Source: Elioraea sp964533585 (lineage in GTDB: Bacteria; Pseudomonadota; Alphaproteobacteria; Acetobacterales; Acetobacteraceae). Taken from it: a stretch of 64,000 bases of DNA. The position numbers and the translations under genes are program-made. Shown here piece by piece: positions 43,307 to 52,468 of this stretch; position 1 is the stretch's first letter; every line of letters starts with the position of its first letter. The notes below the pieces were generated by a model. The model saw only the letters and a program-made list of their open reading frames with translations, was not told the origin of the DNA and ran no database searches. The DNA is taken from contig CAZHMM010000003.1 in NCBI GenBank assembly GCA_964533585.1, forward strand, positions 3,837 to 67,836, written 5' to 3'.

Positions 43307-44884
43307 TCAGGCCGCGCGCTCGACCTGCCAGAACATCGGGTAGGAGGACTGGATCAGATTCCTGAGCCGCGTGCGATAGCCGGCCGGGATCGTAAATTGT
43401 CCCCACATCAGTGAAGGGGTCAGCTCGTAGCTGAGGCGCTGAATCTCGGCCGCGAGACGCTGGCGTTCGTCGAGCGTCTCCGCCTTCGCGAAGGCGGTGA
43501 GCAGCGGCGGGATACGGTTGTCGCACGACCACCCTGGGAAGTCGCCGCAGGTCGAGGCGACATAAAAGTGCGTCAGCGGCGACATCATGTCGGTGCCGTT
43601 GGAGTAGACAGCGAACATCGACCAGCCGTCCTTCCGCACGCGTCGGGCCAGCACGGTACCCCAGTCCATCACCTGCTCGTCGACCGTGAAGCCGGCCTGC
43701 TTCATGTTCTGGATCAGCACCATCGCCGCCGTCTGGCTGATCGAACCCGCGACTTCGAGCACAATCACGGGCTCGCCGTTGTAGCGTGTCGCCTGGAGTT
43801 CGCGTCGCGCCGCCTCGATGTCCACGGTCGCAATCTCGGCGCCGGCGAGTGTCGAGAGCGGCGCATCGCACATCCAGAACGAACCGCACTGCCGGGCCTG
43901 GAACTGGGGCGGGATGCCGATCGCCGTCAGGATCGCCTGCTGGTCGACGAGCTTCCACAGCACCCGGCGCACGGCAGGATCGTTGAACGGTGGGGCCTCG
44001 TGGTTGAGGCGGAAATTGCCCTGGAACTGGTGCAACCCGCCAAGACCGAGCAGCCGCACGTCACGCGCGCGCTCGAGCAGCGGAATGAGGTCGAAGGGCA
44101 GATACTGCATGTAGTCGATCTCGCCGGCGATCAGGGCGTTCGCGCCCGTGGTCTGGTCCGGCATCACCCGCAGGTTGAGTTGGTCGATCTTCACGTCCTT
44201 GCCGCCGGCGAGAAAGTCGGGCGGCTCCGCGCGCGGCGCGTAGTCGGGGTTGCGATCCAGCACCATCAGGTTGCCCGGACGCCACAGATCTGCCCGAAAC
44301 CGGAAGGGGCCGGAGCCGATCGGCTCACGGATCCGCTCCGCGCGGGGCGTGCGCGCCAGACGCTCGGGCATGATCACGGGCAGTGGCGCGTTTGGCTTGC
44401 CGAGAACCTGCAACAGCAGCGGGAACGGCTCCTTCAGCGCCAGCGTGAACGTCCGTGGATCGCGCGCCTCGATCGACGCCATTGCCGCAAGCAGCATCCG
44501 CCCGAGCGGATCGCCCGGTGCCCAGCGCTGCAGCGAGGCGACACAGTCGGCTGCGGTGACGGGTGGACCGTCGTGGAACTTGAGCCCATCGCGCAGCCGG
44601 AAGCTCCAGTTGAGGCGGTCGGAGGACTGCTCCCACGCATCGACCATCTGCGGCTTGATCTCGCCCTTCTCGTTCATCGCGAAGAGCGTGTCGAACACAT
44701 GGAGCCCGAAGGTGCGTGTGATCGCCGCGGTGATGACATGCGGGTCGAGGATCACGACCTCGGACTCGAGCACCACGTTCAGGGCGGTCGCGGCACGGGC
44801 CTCGCGCGGGCGGATGATGCCGAAGCCGGCCAGCGCCGAGGCCCCAACCATCACATCGCGGCGGCGAGCGCGCGGTCCGTTCAT
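43307..44884 (-). CDS. ABC transporter substrate-binding protein, family 5 (peptide/nickel type)
   Basis: A 525-residue exported receptor. A twin-arginine-type signal (RARRRDVMVGASALAGFG) is followed by the family 5 core, with WSFRLRDGLKFHDGPPVTAADCVASLQRW (in parts) and IGSGPFRFR. It binds oligopeptides or similar solutes. It has no permease next to it; the nearest related transporter is the damaged one 4 kb downstream. It converges on the aminotransferase gene with a six-base gap, and is divergent from the amidase genes across 189 bp. Confidence 0.88.
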   Translation of the reverse strand: MNGPRARRRDVMVGASALAGFGIIRPREARAATALNVVLESEVVILDPHVITAAITRTFGLHVFDTLFAMNEKGEIKPQMVDAWEQSSDRLNWSFRLRDGLKFHDGPPVTAADCVASLQRWAPGDPLGRMLLAAMASIEARDPRTFTLALKEPFPLLLQVLGKPNAPLPVIMPERLARTPRAERIREPIGSGPFRFRADLWRPGNLMVLDRNPDYAPRAEPPDFLAGGKDVKIDQLNLRVMPDQTTGANALIAGEIDYMQYLPFDLIPLLERARDVRLLGLGGLHQFQGNFRLNHEAPPFNDPAVRRVLWKLVDQQAILTAIGIPPQFQARQCGSFWMCDAPLSTLAGAEIATVDIEAARRELQATRYNGEPVIVLEVAGSISQTAAMVLIQNMKQAGFTVDEQVMDWGTVLARRVRKDGWSMFAVYSNGTDMMSPLTHFYVASTCGDFPGWSCDNRIPPLLTAFAKAETLDERQRLAAEIQRLSYELTPSLMWGQFTIPAGYRTRLRNLIQSSYPMFWQVERAA

Positions 44885-45073
44885 GATCGTTTCTCCCGTT
44901 TGTCGACGCGCAGCCGAGCTGCGCGCATGCCAACCGTACCGGTGTGATCACGACACCGCAACCGGCTGAGCCTGCTCTGCTCCATGAAAACGCTGCGCTG
45001 CACGCGGGTTGCTGTGCATCACGACCGCGCCTAGCCTCGCACTCTCGTATCGCTTCCGAGGACCTCCACCTCC

Positions 45074-46510
45074 ATGTCTGACGACCTGCTGTTCCTGCCC
45101 GCACTGCGCGCGGCGGCAATGATCCGAGCGCGTAGGCTTTCGCCCGTGGAGTATGTCGACACCGTGCTCGCCGCGATCGAGCGCGCGCAGCCACGGCTGA
45201 ACGTCTTCACCGCCGTGCTCGCCGAATCCGCACGCGTGGAGGCGTGCCGCGCCGAGGCGGCCGTGATGCAGGGCGGGCCGCTCGGCCCGCTGCACGGCGT
45301 GCCGGTCTCGATCAAGGATCTCGTCGACGTTGCCGGCGTGCGCACCACCCACGGCTCGGCAATCTTCGCCTCCAGCCCACCGGCAGCGGCGGACGACGTT
45401 CTGGTCGCGCGGTTGCGCGCGGCGGGCGCGATCATCCTCGGCAAGACCACCACCCCCGAGTTCGGCGTCAAGGGACTGACCGACGGCCCGTCCTTCGGCG
45501 TCACGCGCAACCCGTGGAACCTCGCGCGCACCCCCGGCGGCTCGAGCGGCGGCAGCGCGGCGTGCGTGGCGGCAGGGCTCGGTCCGCTCGCGCTCGGCAC
45601 CGACGGCGCCGGCTCGACCCGCGGCCCGGCCGCGTGCTGCGGCGTGGTCGGCCTGAAGGCCACGCTTGGGGCGGTGCCCTACGACACGTCGCGCGATGCC
45701 TTCGGCAACAACGTGTTTGCAGGCCCCCTCGCGCGCACCGTGGGCGACGCAGCCGTGATGCACGACGTGTTGTCCGGCCCGAGTGCGCAGGACCCATGGA
45801 GCCTCGGGTACGCGGCGCGTGGCCTCTCGCCCGGGCTCATCAGCGTCGATCTGTCGTCGGTGCGGATCGGCTACGTGCCGCTCTGCGCCAATCCGCGTGT
45901 CGCAGGCGATGTGGCGGCAAACACACGTGCCGCCCTCGATGCGTGGGCAGCGATGGGGGCGACCGTCGAGGAGGTGACCGCACCGATCGACTGGATCGAG
46001 TTCGAGGGACGTGTGCTCTACCAGGCCAATTTCGCGGTGTTCTGCGCAAAGTATCTGCCGGAGTGGCGAGACCGGATGGATCCAGTGACGCTCGCCTTCA
46101 TGGAGCGCGGCGGTCAGTTCAGCCTGGCACAGTTCCGCGAGGCGCAGTTCGCCCGCTCACGGCTGTTCCGCGCGATCCAGGGCCTGTTCGACCGCTACCA
46201 CGTGCTCGTCACCCCGACCGCGTCCCGAACCGCCCTGCCTGCCGACTTCGATGCGGCGAACGACGAGGTCGAGGTCGATGGCGTGAAGTGCGGCATCACG
46301 CGTCAGGGTTGGACCTCGTACCAGTACCCGTTCAACCTCACCGGCCACCCGGCGATCTCGCTGCCCTCGGGCTTCGGCACGGACGGCTTGCCGACCGGCG
46401 TGCAGCTTGTCGGCCGGTGGGGTGCGGAGGCGGACATCCTCCGCCTCGGCGCGCTGCTTGAGCAGGCCCGGCCGTGGGCGCAGCACCGGCCCGACATCGT
46501 GCGCGCGTAG
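45074..46510 (+). CDS. Amidase signature family hydrolase (first)
   Basis: A 478-residue amidase with the Ser-cisSer-Lys triad: Lys in VSIKDLVDVAG (about residue 80), cis-Ser and nucleophile Ser in TPGGSSGGSAACVAAG and GTDGAGSTRGPAACCG. It hydrolyses a carboxamide to acid and ammonia or amine. Substrate not predictable. It forms a pair with the next amidase nine bases on. Confidence 0.9.
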   Translation: MSDDLLFLPALRAAAMIRARRLSPVEYVDTVLAAIERAQPRLNVFTAVLAESARVEACRAEAAVMQGGPLGPLHGVPVSIKDLVDVAGVRTTHGSAIFASSPPAAADDVLVARLRAAGAIILGKTTTPEFGVKGLTDGPSFGVTRNPWNLARTPGGSSGGSAACVAAGLGPLALGTDGAGSTRGPAACCGVVGLKATLGAVPYDTSRDAFGNNVFAGPLARTVGDAAVMHDVLSGPSAQDPWSLGYAARGLSPGLISVDLSSVRIGYVPLCANPRVAGDVAANTRAALDAWAAMGATVEEVTAPIDWIEFEGRVLYQANFAVFCAKYLPEWRDRMDPVTLAFMERGGQFSLAQFREAQFARSRLFRAIQGLFDRYHVLVTPTASRTALPADFDAANDEVEVDGVKCGITRQGWTSYQYPFNLTGHPAISLPSGFGTDGLPTGVQLVGRWGAEADILRLGALLEQARPWAQHRPDIVRA

Positions 46511-46518
46511 GCGGGGCG

Positions 46519-47952
46519 ATGAACGACGATCCCTGCTTCCTCTCGATCGCCGAACTGACGGCACGCTACGCCGACGGCACGCTCTCGCCGGTCGACATCG
46601 CGCGGGCGCATCTGGCGCGCGCCGCGCGGTTCGAGGCGCAGCTCCAGGCAATTCAGCTGATCGACGACACCGGGGCGTTGCGGGCAGCCCAGGCGAGCGA
46701 GACACGCTGGCGAATCGGAGCACCGGTCGGTGCGCTCGACGGCATCCCGCTCACGATCAAGGACAATGTCGATGTCGCGGGATTCCCCACGCGCCACGGC
46801 TCACGCACCACCGACGCCACGCCGGCGGCGACCGACGCGCCCGCCGTCGCGCGACTGCGCGAGGCCGGCGCCGTCATCCTCGGCAAGACGCGCCTGCCCG
46901 AATTTGGCTGGAAGGGACTGACGGATGGGCCATTGCAGGTCCAGCCAACGCGCAACCCCTGGAACCTTACACATACGCCCGGCGGGTCGAGCGGCGGCGC
47001 GGCCGCGTGCGTGGCTGCCGGAATCGGCACGGTTGCGTTTGGCAATGACGGCGGCGGATCGATCCGGGGGCCGGCGAGCTTCTGCGGGCTGTTCGGCATC
47101 AAGCCGACCTTCGGCCGCGTGCCGCACGAGCCGCATGAGGGACCATTCGGCACGCTGGTCGCGGGCGGTCCGATCACGCGCGAGGTGGCGGATGCGATCG
47201 TCACCCTGGAGGTGATGGCTCGCCCGGATGATCGTGACTGGTTCGCCCTGCCGCCCCCGCCTCCCGGCTGGCTGTCCGGTCTCAGGCCGCGGCTCGGCGA
47301 TCTCCGTCTCGCCTACGCGCCGGAGCTCGGCGGGATCGCGCCGGATTCGGAGGTGCGGCGGGTCGTCGATGCTGCGGTTGCGGCTCTGTCCGCGCGCGCC
47401 GCACGCGTCGTCGAGCTCGGCCCGGTGATCGATCCGTTGCGCGATGCGTTCGAGGTCTACTGGCTTGCCGGTTTCGCCAAGCGGCTGCGCGCGATCCCGC
47501 CCGATCGGCGTGACGGGATGGACCCGCAGCTCCGTCGCCTGGCCGAACGAGGGCTCGAGGTCGGGATCGAGCAGTTACTCGCCGCCGAGGCGGCGCGCGC
47601 CACGCTCGGGCGGACTCTCGGCGCGCTGCATCGCGACCATGATCTGTTGTTGACGCCCAGCATGCCGCACGCGGCACCGACGGTCGGAACGCTGTACCAC
47701 ACCCCGGATTACGATCGTTGGCGTGACGGCGTGCCCTACTCTCTGCCGTTCAACCTGACCGGCCAGCCGGCCGCGACGATCCCCTGCGGCGTGACGGCTG
47801 ACGGGCTTCCGATTGGCCTCCAGGTCGTGGGCCCGCGCTTCGCAGAGCGCACGATCCTGGAGGCTTGCCTCGGCATCGAGCAGCTCCTCGGGATCGTGCC
47901 ACCCACAGCACGACTGCGCGGCCTTGCCATGGAGATCCGCGCCAGCACGTGA
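46519..47952 (+). CDS. Amidase signature family hydrolase (second)
   Basis: A 477-residue paralogue. The Lys is in LTIKDNVDVAG. The Ser residues are in TPGGSSGGAAACVAAG and GNDGGGSIRGPASFCG, where the usual Thr of GTDG is replaced by Asn. The start ATG 46519 has AGGCGGGG before it; the frame extends upstream only over the end of the first amidase. The two enzymes are different enough to have separate substrates. Confidence 0.9.
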   Translation: MNDDPCFLSIAELTARYADGTLSPVDIARAHLARAARFEAQLQAIQLIDDTGALRAAQASETRWRIGAPVGALDGIPLTIKDNVDVAGFPTRHGSRTTDATPAATDAPAVARLREAGAVILGKTRLPEFGWKGLTDGPLQVQPTRNPWNLTHTPGGSSGGAAACVAAGIGTVAFGNDGGGSIRGPASFCGLFGIKPTFGRVPHEPHEGPFGTLVAGGPITREVADAIVTLEVMARPDDRDWFALPPPPPGWLSGLRPRLGDLRLAYAPELGGIAPDSEVRRVVDAAVAALSARAARVVELGPVIDPLRDAFEVYWLAGFAKRLRAIPPDRRDGMDPQLRRLAERGLEVGIEQLLAAEAARATLGRTLGALHRDHDLLLTPSMPHAAPTVGTLYHTPDYDRWRDGVPYSLPFNLTGQPAATIPCGVTADGLPIGLQVVGPRFAERTILEACLGIEQLLGIVPPTARLRGLAMEIRAST

Positions 47953-48260
47953 CCATCCGCCCTCCGTGAGCGGGCCGTGCCGTAGTCGAAACACCCCGCC
48001 GCCAACCAAGCGATGTCGCTCCGTCCACACAAGGCTAGCGCTCGGCCGCAGATGCCGGGCGATTGAACGCAGCTGCGCTGGCTTTGAACGGACGGGGACG
48101 GGTCTGGATTGCGTCCGGCGAGGCCCTGTCGCTCAGCAGCGACCCGCGCGCGAATCCGACCGGATCAATGCCGCCCATCATCCACCGGCCGATCCAACGT
48201 TCATCGAAGCTTCATTCACATGAAACCGCCGGGTCACCATGCGCTGGCACCACTCCCCGC
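47953..48260. other. Non-coding stretch after the amidases
   Basis: No supported gene on either strand. It ends in AT-richer DNA with the palindrome GAAGCTTC (48207-48214) about 50 bp before the sulfatase-like start, which may be the promoter region of the following remnant. Confidence 0.4.
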
Positions 48261-48874
48261 ATGAGCGACACCCCCGGCGTCACCTCCGCGCGCGCAACCA
48301 ACGTGCTGCTGATCGTCGTCGACCAGTGGCGCGCCGACATGATACCGGGCTCGCCCAGCGGCTGGTGCGCGAGGCCAGCTACCGCGGCGATCCCATCCCG
48401 TATCGTTGCCTCAACAACTACTATACGAACCAGAACGCGACCGCGCAGATCCTCGTCGAAATGTGGAAGGCGGTCGGGTTGAATGTCCAACTCCAGATGG
48501 TCGAGAACTGGCAGCAGATCATGCAGCGCAACGAGACGTGCGCGATCCGCGACTGGTCGAACTCCGCCCTCTACAACGATCCCGTCTCCTCGCTCGTCTC
48601 CCAGCACGGCCCGAACGGATCGCAGCAGCAGGTCGGCGAATGGACCAATGCCGAATTCAATCGCCTCTCGGTGGAGCTCGAGACCTCCACCGATCGCGCG
48701 TGCCGCCGTGCGGTGTTCCGCCGCCTGCTCGAGATCGCCGAGCGCGTGGACCCGGCCTACACCGTGCTGCACCAGACCGCGACCTTCACGGCGAAGCGCA
48801 AGGAGATCCGCTGGCAGGCAGCGCAGTCCTTCCTGATGGATTTCCGCGCGCGCAACCTCGCCTTCCCGGCGTGA
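48261..48874 (+). pseudogene. Chimeric remnant: sulfatase N-terminus joined to a binding-protein C-terminus
   Basis: From 48261 the first 28 codons read as the start of a sulfatase/alkaline-phosphatase-type enzyme (NVLLIVVDQWRADM). Around 48347-48353 this homology stops. In a different frame, the C-terminal third of a family 5 ABC binding protein begins (LVREASYRGDPIPYR, then ILVEMWKAVGLNVQLQMVENW) and runs to the stop at 48874. The first about 330 residues of the binding protein and most of the sulfatase are missing. The join looks like a large deletion between two genes, or an assembly error. The remnant is followed seven bases later by its transporter genes. Confidence 0.75.
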
Positions 48875-48881
48875 GCCACGG

Positions 48882-49877
48882 ATGGGCGCGCTCGTCACCC
48901 TCTCCGGTCTGACGGTCGACTTCGACACCGGCGAGCGTGTCGTGCGCGCCCTGCACGGGGTCGATCTCGCGCTCGCCCGCGGTGAGGCGGTCGGGCTGGT
49001 CGGCGAGTCCGGGTCGGGCAAGTCGGTAACCTGGCTTGCCGCGCTCGGCCTGCTCGGCAGCCGCGCGCGCATCGGTGGCTCGGTGCTGCTCGACGGCATG
49101 GAGCTTGTCGACGCGCCGGTGCGCGTGCTGGAGGCCGTGCGCGGCAAGCGCATCGCGATGATCTTCCAGGACCCCGCCTCGTCGCTGAACCAGGTGCATC
49201 GGATCGGACGCCAGATCGGCGAGGCCCTCGCCCTGCATCGCGGGCTCGCCGGCTCGGCGGCACGCGCCGAGACGCTGCGCCTGCTCGACCGCGTCGGCAT
49301 CCCGGCTGCGGCACGCCGGCTCGACGAGTATGCGCACCAGCTCTCGGGTGGGCAGAACCAGCGGGTGATGATCGCAATGGCACTTGCCGGCGAGCCTGAT
49401 CTGCTGATCGCCGACGAGCCCACCACCGCGCTCGACGCGATGATCCAGGCGCAGATTCTTGCCCTGCTCGGCGCGTTGCGCCGCGACGGCTGCATGGCGA
49501 TGGTGCTGATCAGCCACGATCTCGGCGAGGTGGCAGAGAACTGCGATCGCGTCGCCGTCATGTATGCCGGCCGGATTATCGAGGAAGCACCGACCGATCG
49601 GCTGTTCGGCGCGCCGCAACACCCCTACACGCACGGGCTGCTCGATGCCCTGCCGGATCTCGACGGGCCGCGCCGCCGTCTCGCCGCAATCCCTGGCACT
49701 GTGCCAGAGCCGACGCGGCTGCCGCCGGGCTGCTCCTTTGCACCGCGCTGCCCGCGCGCCGAGGCGGTTTGCGCGGCAGCCGTACCGTCCTTCCGCGCCG
49801 TGGCACCCGAGCATCGCACCGCCTGCCGGCGTCCGGGCACGGTTGCCGCACCGGCGCGCCAACGGGCGATCGCGTGA
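48882..49877 (+). CDS. Peptide-type ABC transporter ATPase (DppD type)
   Basis: A 331-residue ATPase. Walker A is GESGSGKS, the signature LSGGQNQRVMIAMAL, Walker B LLIADEPTTALD and the switch His is in ISHDLGEV. The C-terminal oligopeptide-transporter Cys motif region contains PPGCSFAPRCPRAEAVC. Apparently intact. It overlaps the next, damaged ATPase gene by four bases (GTGA). Confidence 0.88.
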   Translation: MGALVTLSGLTVDFDTGERVVRALHGVDLALARGEAVGLVGESGSGKSVTWLAALGLLGSRARIGGSVLLDGMELVDAPVRVLEAVRGKRIAMIFQDPASSLNQVHRIGRQIGEALALHRGLAGSAARAETLRLLDRVGIPAAARRLDEYAHQLSGGQNQRVMIAMALAGEPDLLIADEPTTALDAMIQAQILALLGALRRDGCMAMVLISHDLGEVAENCDRVAVMYAGRIIEEAPTDRLFGAPQHPYTHGLLDALPDLDGPRRRLAAIPGTVPEPTRLPPGCSFAPRCPRAEAVCAAAVPSFRAVAPEHRTACRRPGTVAAPARQRAIA

Positions 49878-50861
49878 GCGCGCTGCTATCGGCACGCCGG
49901 CTCGCGCGGCACTATGCCGTGCGATCGGGTCTGTTCGGCCGTGCCGGAAGCCTGCGCGCGGTCGACGGCGTGTCCTTCGATGTGCCGCCCGCGCGCACGC
50001 TCGCCCTGGTCGGCGAGTCCGGCTGCGGCAAGACCACCACCGCCAAGCTTGTGCTCGGGCTGATCCCACCCAGCGCCGGCGAGGTCACCTTCGAGGGTGC
50101 GGCGCTCCCGGCGCCGAACACCGGCGCATGGCGCGAGGCCCGCCGGCGGATGCAGATGATCTACCAGGACCCGCTCGGCGCGCTCGACCGTCGCCTGCCC
50201 GTGCTGCGCCAGGTGGCGGAGCCGCTGGAGATCCATCAGGTCGGCACGAAGACGGACAGGCGCGAGCGGGCCCTGGCGCTGCTCGACGCCGTCGGCTTGC
50301 AGCCCCACCTCGCCGGGCGCTACCCGCACGAGCTCTCCGGCGGGCAGCGCCAGCGCGTCGTGCTCGCCCGCGCGCTGATCCTGGACCCGCGCTGATTGTC
50401 GCCGATGAGCCGGTCTCGGCGCTCGACGTCTCGATCCAGGCGCAGGTGCTCAACCTGTTCGAGGATCTCCAGGCGCGCTTCGGTGTCGCCTTCCTGTTCA
50501 TCAGCCATGATCTCAAGGTCGTGCGCCAGGTGCGCACGAGGTCGCGGTGATGTATCTGGGCCGGATCGTCGAGCAGGACGCGCCGGAGGCGCTGTTCCGC
50601 GCGCCCGCGCATCCCTACACGCGCGCCCTCGTCTCGGCGATCCCGGTGGTGCGGCGGCGCGCCGGGCGCGAGCGGATCGTGCTGGAGGGCGATCCTCCGA
50701 ACCCGATCGCCGTGCCGTCGGGGTGCGCGTTCCACCCGCGCTGTCCGATCGCGGTGGCCGCGTGTCGGCGCGAGACGCCGGTGCTCAAGCCGATGGCCGA
50801 CGGACGTCTGGTCGCGTGCCACCTCGCGCATGGCGAGGCCGCGATGCAGCGAGCGGCCTGA
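49874..50861 (+). pseudogene. Peptide-type ABC transporter ATPase (DppF type) with two one-base deletions
   Basis: From GTG 49874 the frame carries Walker A (GESGCGKTT) and signature (LSGGQRQRVVLARAL) but stops at 50395. The homology goes on in the next frame (IVADEPVSALDVSIQ to VVRQV, stop at 50550), then in the third frame from about 50533 (VMYLGRIVEQ to the stop at 50861). Adding one G near 50389 and one G near 50531 would restore a 329-residue protein of normal family length. Both sites are in GC-rich DNA, so sequencing errors are as likely as true decay. Confidence 0.8.
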
Positions 50862-50864
50862 GCG

Positions 50865-51551
50865 ATGCTGCGCTACCTGTTCTCCCGCCTGCTGCGCGCG
50901 ATCCTGACGATCGCCCCGGTCGTGACCTTCGCCTTCATCGTGCTGCGGCTGTCGGGCGACCCGGCACTGCTGATCATGTCGGTCGACGCGCCGCCCGAGG
51001 CCGTCGAGGCGTTCCGCGCCGCCTGGGGCCTCGACCGGCCGGTGTGGGAGCAGCACCTGCGCTACTTCGTGCAGGTGGCGCAGGTCAATCTCGGCTGGCT
51101 GCCCTCGGGCGGGGCGGAGTCGTGGCGGCACGCGATCCTGCCCGTGATCACGCTTGGCCTGTCCGGTGCGGCGATCCTCGCGCGCTTCACCCGCAGCGCG
51201 ATGCTCGAAGTGCTGGGCCAGCCCTATATCCGCGCAGCCTCGGCCAAGGGCCTGCCGTGGCGTCGCGTCGTCACCGATCACGCGCTGCCGAACGCGGCGA
51301 TCCCGACCGTCACGATCATCGGCTTCATGGTCGGCAGCCTGGTCGCCGGCGCGGTGGTGGTGGAGAGCGTGTTCTCCTGGCCTGGTGTCGGGCGGCTGCT
51401 GGTCGTCGCGGTCTCGAACCGGGATCTCGCAATCGTGCAGACCATCCTGCTGCTGGTCGCGATGACCATGGTCTGCGCGAACCTGATCGTCGACATGCTC
51501 TATGGCTGGATCGATCCGCGGCTGCGCACTGCGCGCGCGGCAGGAGGGTGA
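50865..51551 (+). CDS. Peptide-type ABC transporter permease (DppB type) with internal deletion
   Basis: A 228-residue open frame; the family is usually 310-330 residues. The N-terminus (LFSRLLRAILTIAPVVTFAFIVLRL) and the C-terminal half from WLPSGG through the EAA loop (YIRAASAKGLPWRRVVTDHALPNA) are normal. Residue 77 (NLG) is joined directly to WLPSGG, which normally lies about 90 residues later. At least two membrane helices are missing, near base 51093. The frame is kept, but a working permease is unlikely. It overlaps the DppC gene. Confidence 0.75.
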   Translation: MLRYLFSRLLRAILTIAPVVTFAFIVLRLSGDPALLIMSVDAPPEAVEAFRAAWGLDRPVWEQHLRYFVQVAQVNLGWLPSGGAESWRHAILPVITLGLSGAAILARFTRSAMLEVLGQPYIRAASAKGLPWRRVVTDHALPNAAIPTVTIIGFMVGSLVAGAVVVESVFSWPGVGRLLVVAVSNRDLAIVQTILLLVAMTMVCANLIVDMLYGWIDPRLRTARAAGG

Positions 51552-52459
51552 GCTCGGCACCGCAGGATGTCGTCGCTGCCACGCTGCCGGCGCAAGCCCA
51601 GGCCGAGCCCGCGCGCGCGACGATCAGCCGCTTCCTCGAGGCGTGGCCGCCCGCAGTGCTGCTGGGGCTTGCCTGGATCGCGGGCATGCTGGCCGTGGCG
51701 CTGTTCGCCGACGTGCTCGCACCCTACTCCTATACCGCGCTCGATCTGCGCGCGCGCCTCTCCCCGCCCGTGTTCTTGGGCGGCGACTGGCGCCATATGC
51801 TCGGCAGCGATGAACTCGGCCGGGACGTGCTGTCGCGCCTGATCGTCTCGATCCGGATGAGCGCGCTGATCGCCTTCGGCGCGACGATCATCAGCGCCGT
51901 GCTCGGCACCTCGCTCGGGCTGCTGGCGGCGCATTTCCGCGGCCGCATCGAGCAGGTCGTGCTGGCGCTGGTCGATTTCCAGGCCTCGATGCCGTTCCTC
52001 ATCATCGCGCTCAGCGTGCTCGCCTTCTTCGGCAATGCGCTGCCCTTGTTCATCGCGTTGATGGGGTTCCACGGCTGGGAGCGCTACGCGCGCATCTCGC
52101 GCGGTCTCACGATCGCGGCGAACGAACAGGGTTATGCGAACGCGGTGCGCCAGCTCGGCGCGGGCTCGGCGCGGATCTACGGGCTGCACGTGCTGCCCAA
52201 TATCGCCTCGACCCTGATCGTGACCATGACGCTGACCTTCCCTGAGATCATCCTGCTCGAGAGCGGGCTGTCCTTCCTCGGCCTCGGCGTGCAGCCGCCG
52301 ATGACGAGCCTCGGTAACATGGTCGGCTACGGGCGCGAGTACATCACCCGCGCCCCCTGGATCATGCTGTCGCCGGCGGCGGCGATCGTTCTGACCACGC
52401 TGTCGATCAGCCCGGCCGGTGACTGGCTGCGCGACCGCCTCGACCCGACCCTGCGCTAG
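51548..52459 (+). CDS. Peptide-type ABC transporter permease (DppC type)
   Basis: A 303-residue permease, apparently complete. It has an N-terminal cytoplasmic stretch, a first helix at about 33-53, the HMLGSDELGRDVLSRLI motif of DppC, and the loop GYANAVRQLGAGSARIYGLHVLPN. GTG 51548 overlaps the previous stop and has GGAGGG in front. It is the last transporter gene, followed nine bases later by a phosphohydrolase gene. Confidence 0.88.
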   Translation: MSSAPQDVVAATLPAQAQAEPARATISRFLEAWPPAVLLGLAWIAGMLAVALFADVLAPYSYTALDLRARLSPPVFLGGDWRHMLGSDELGRDVLSRLIVSIRMSALIAFGATIISAVLGTSLGLLAAHFRGRIEQVVLALVDFQASMPFLIIALSVLAFFGNALPLFIALMGFHGWERYARISRGLTIAANEQGYANAVRQLGAGSARIYGLHVLPNIASTLIVTMTLTFPEIILLESGLSFLGLGVQPPMTSLGNMVGYGREYITRAPWIMLSPAAAIVLTTLSISPAGDWLRDRLDPTLR

Positions 52460-52468
52460 GATCAGCCC

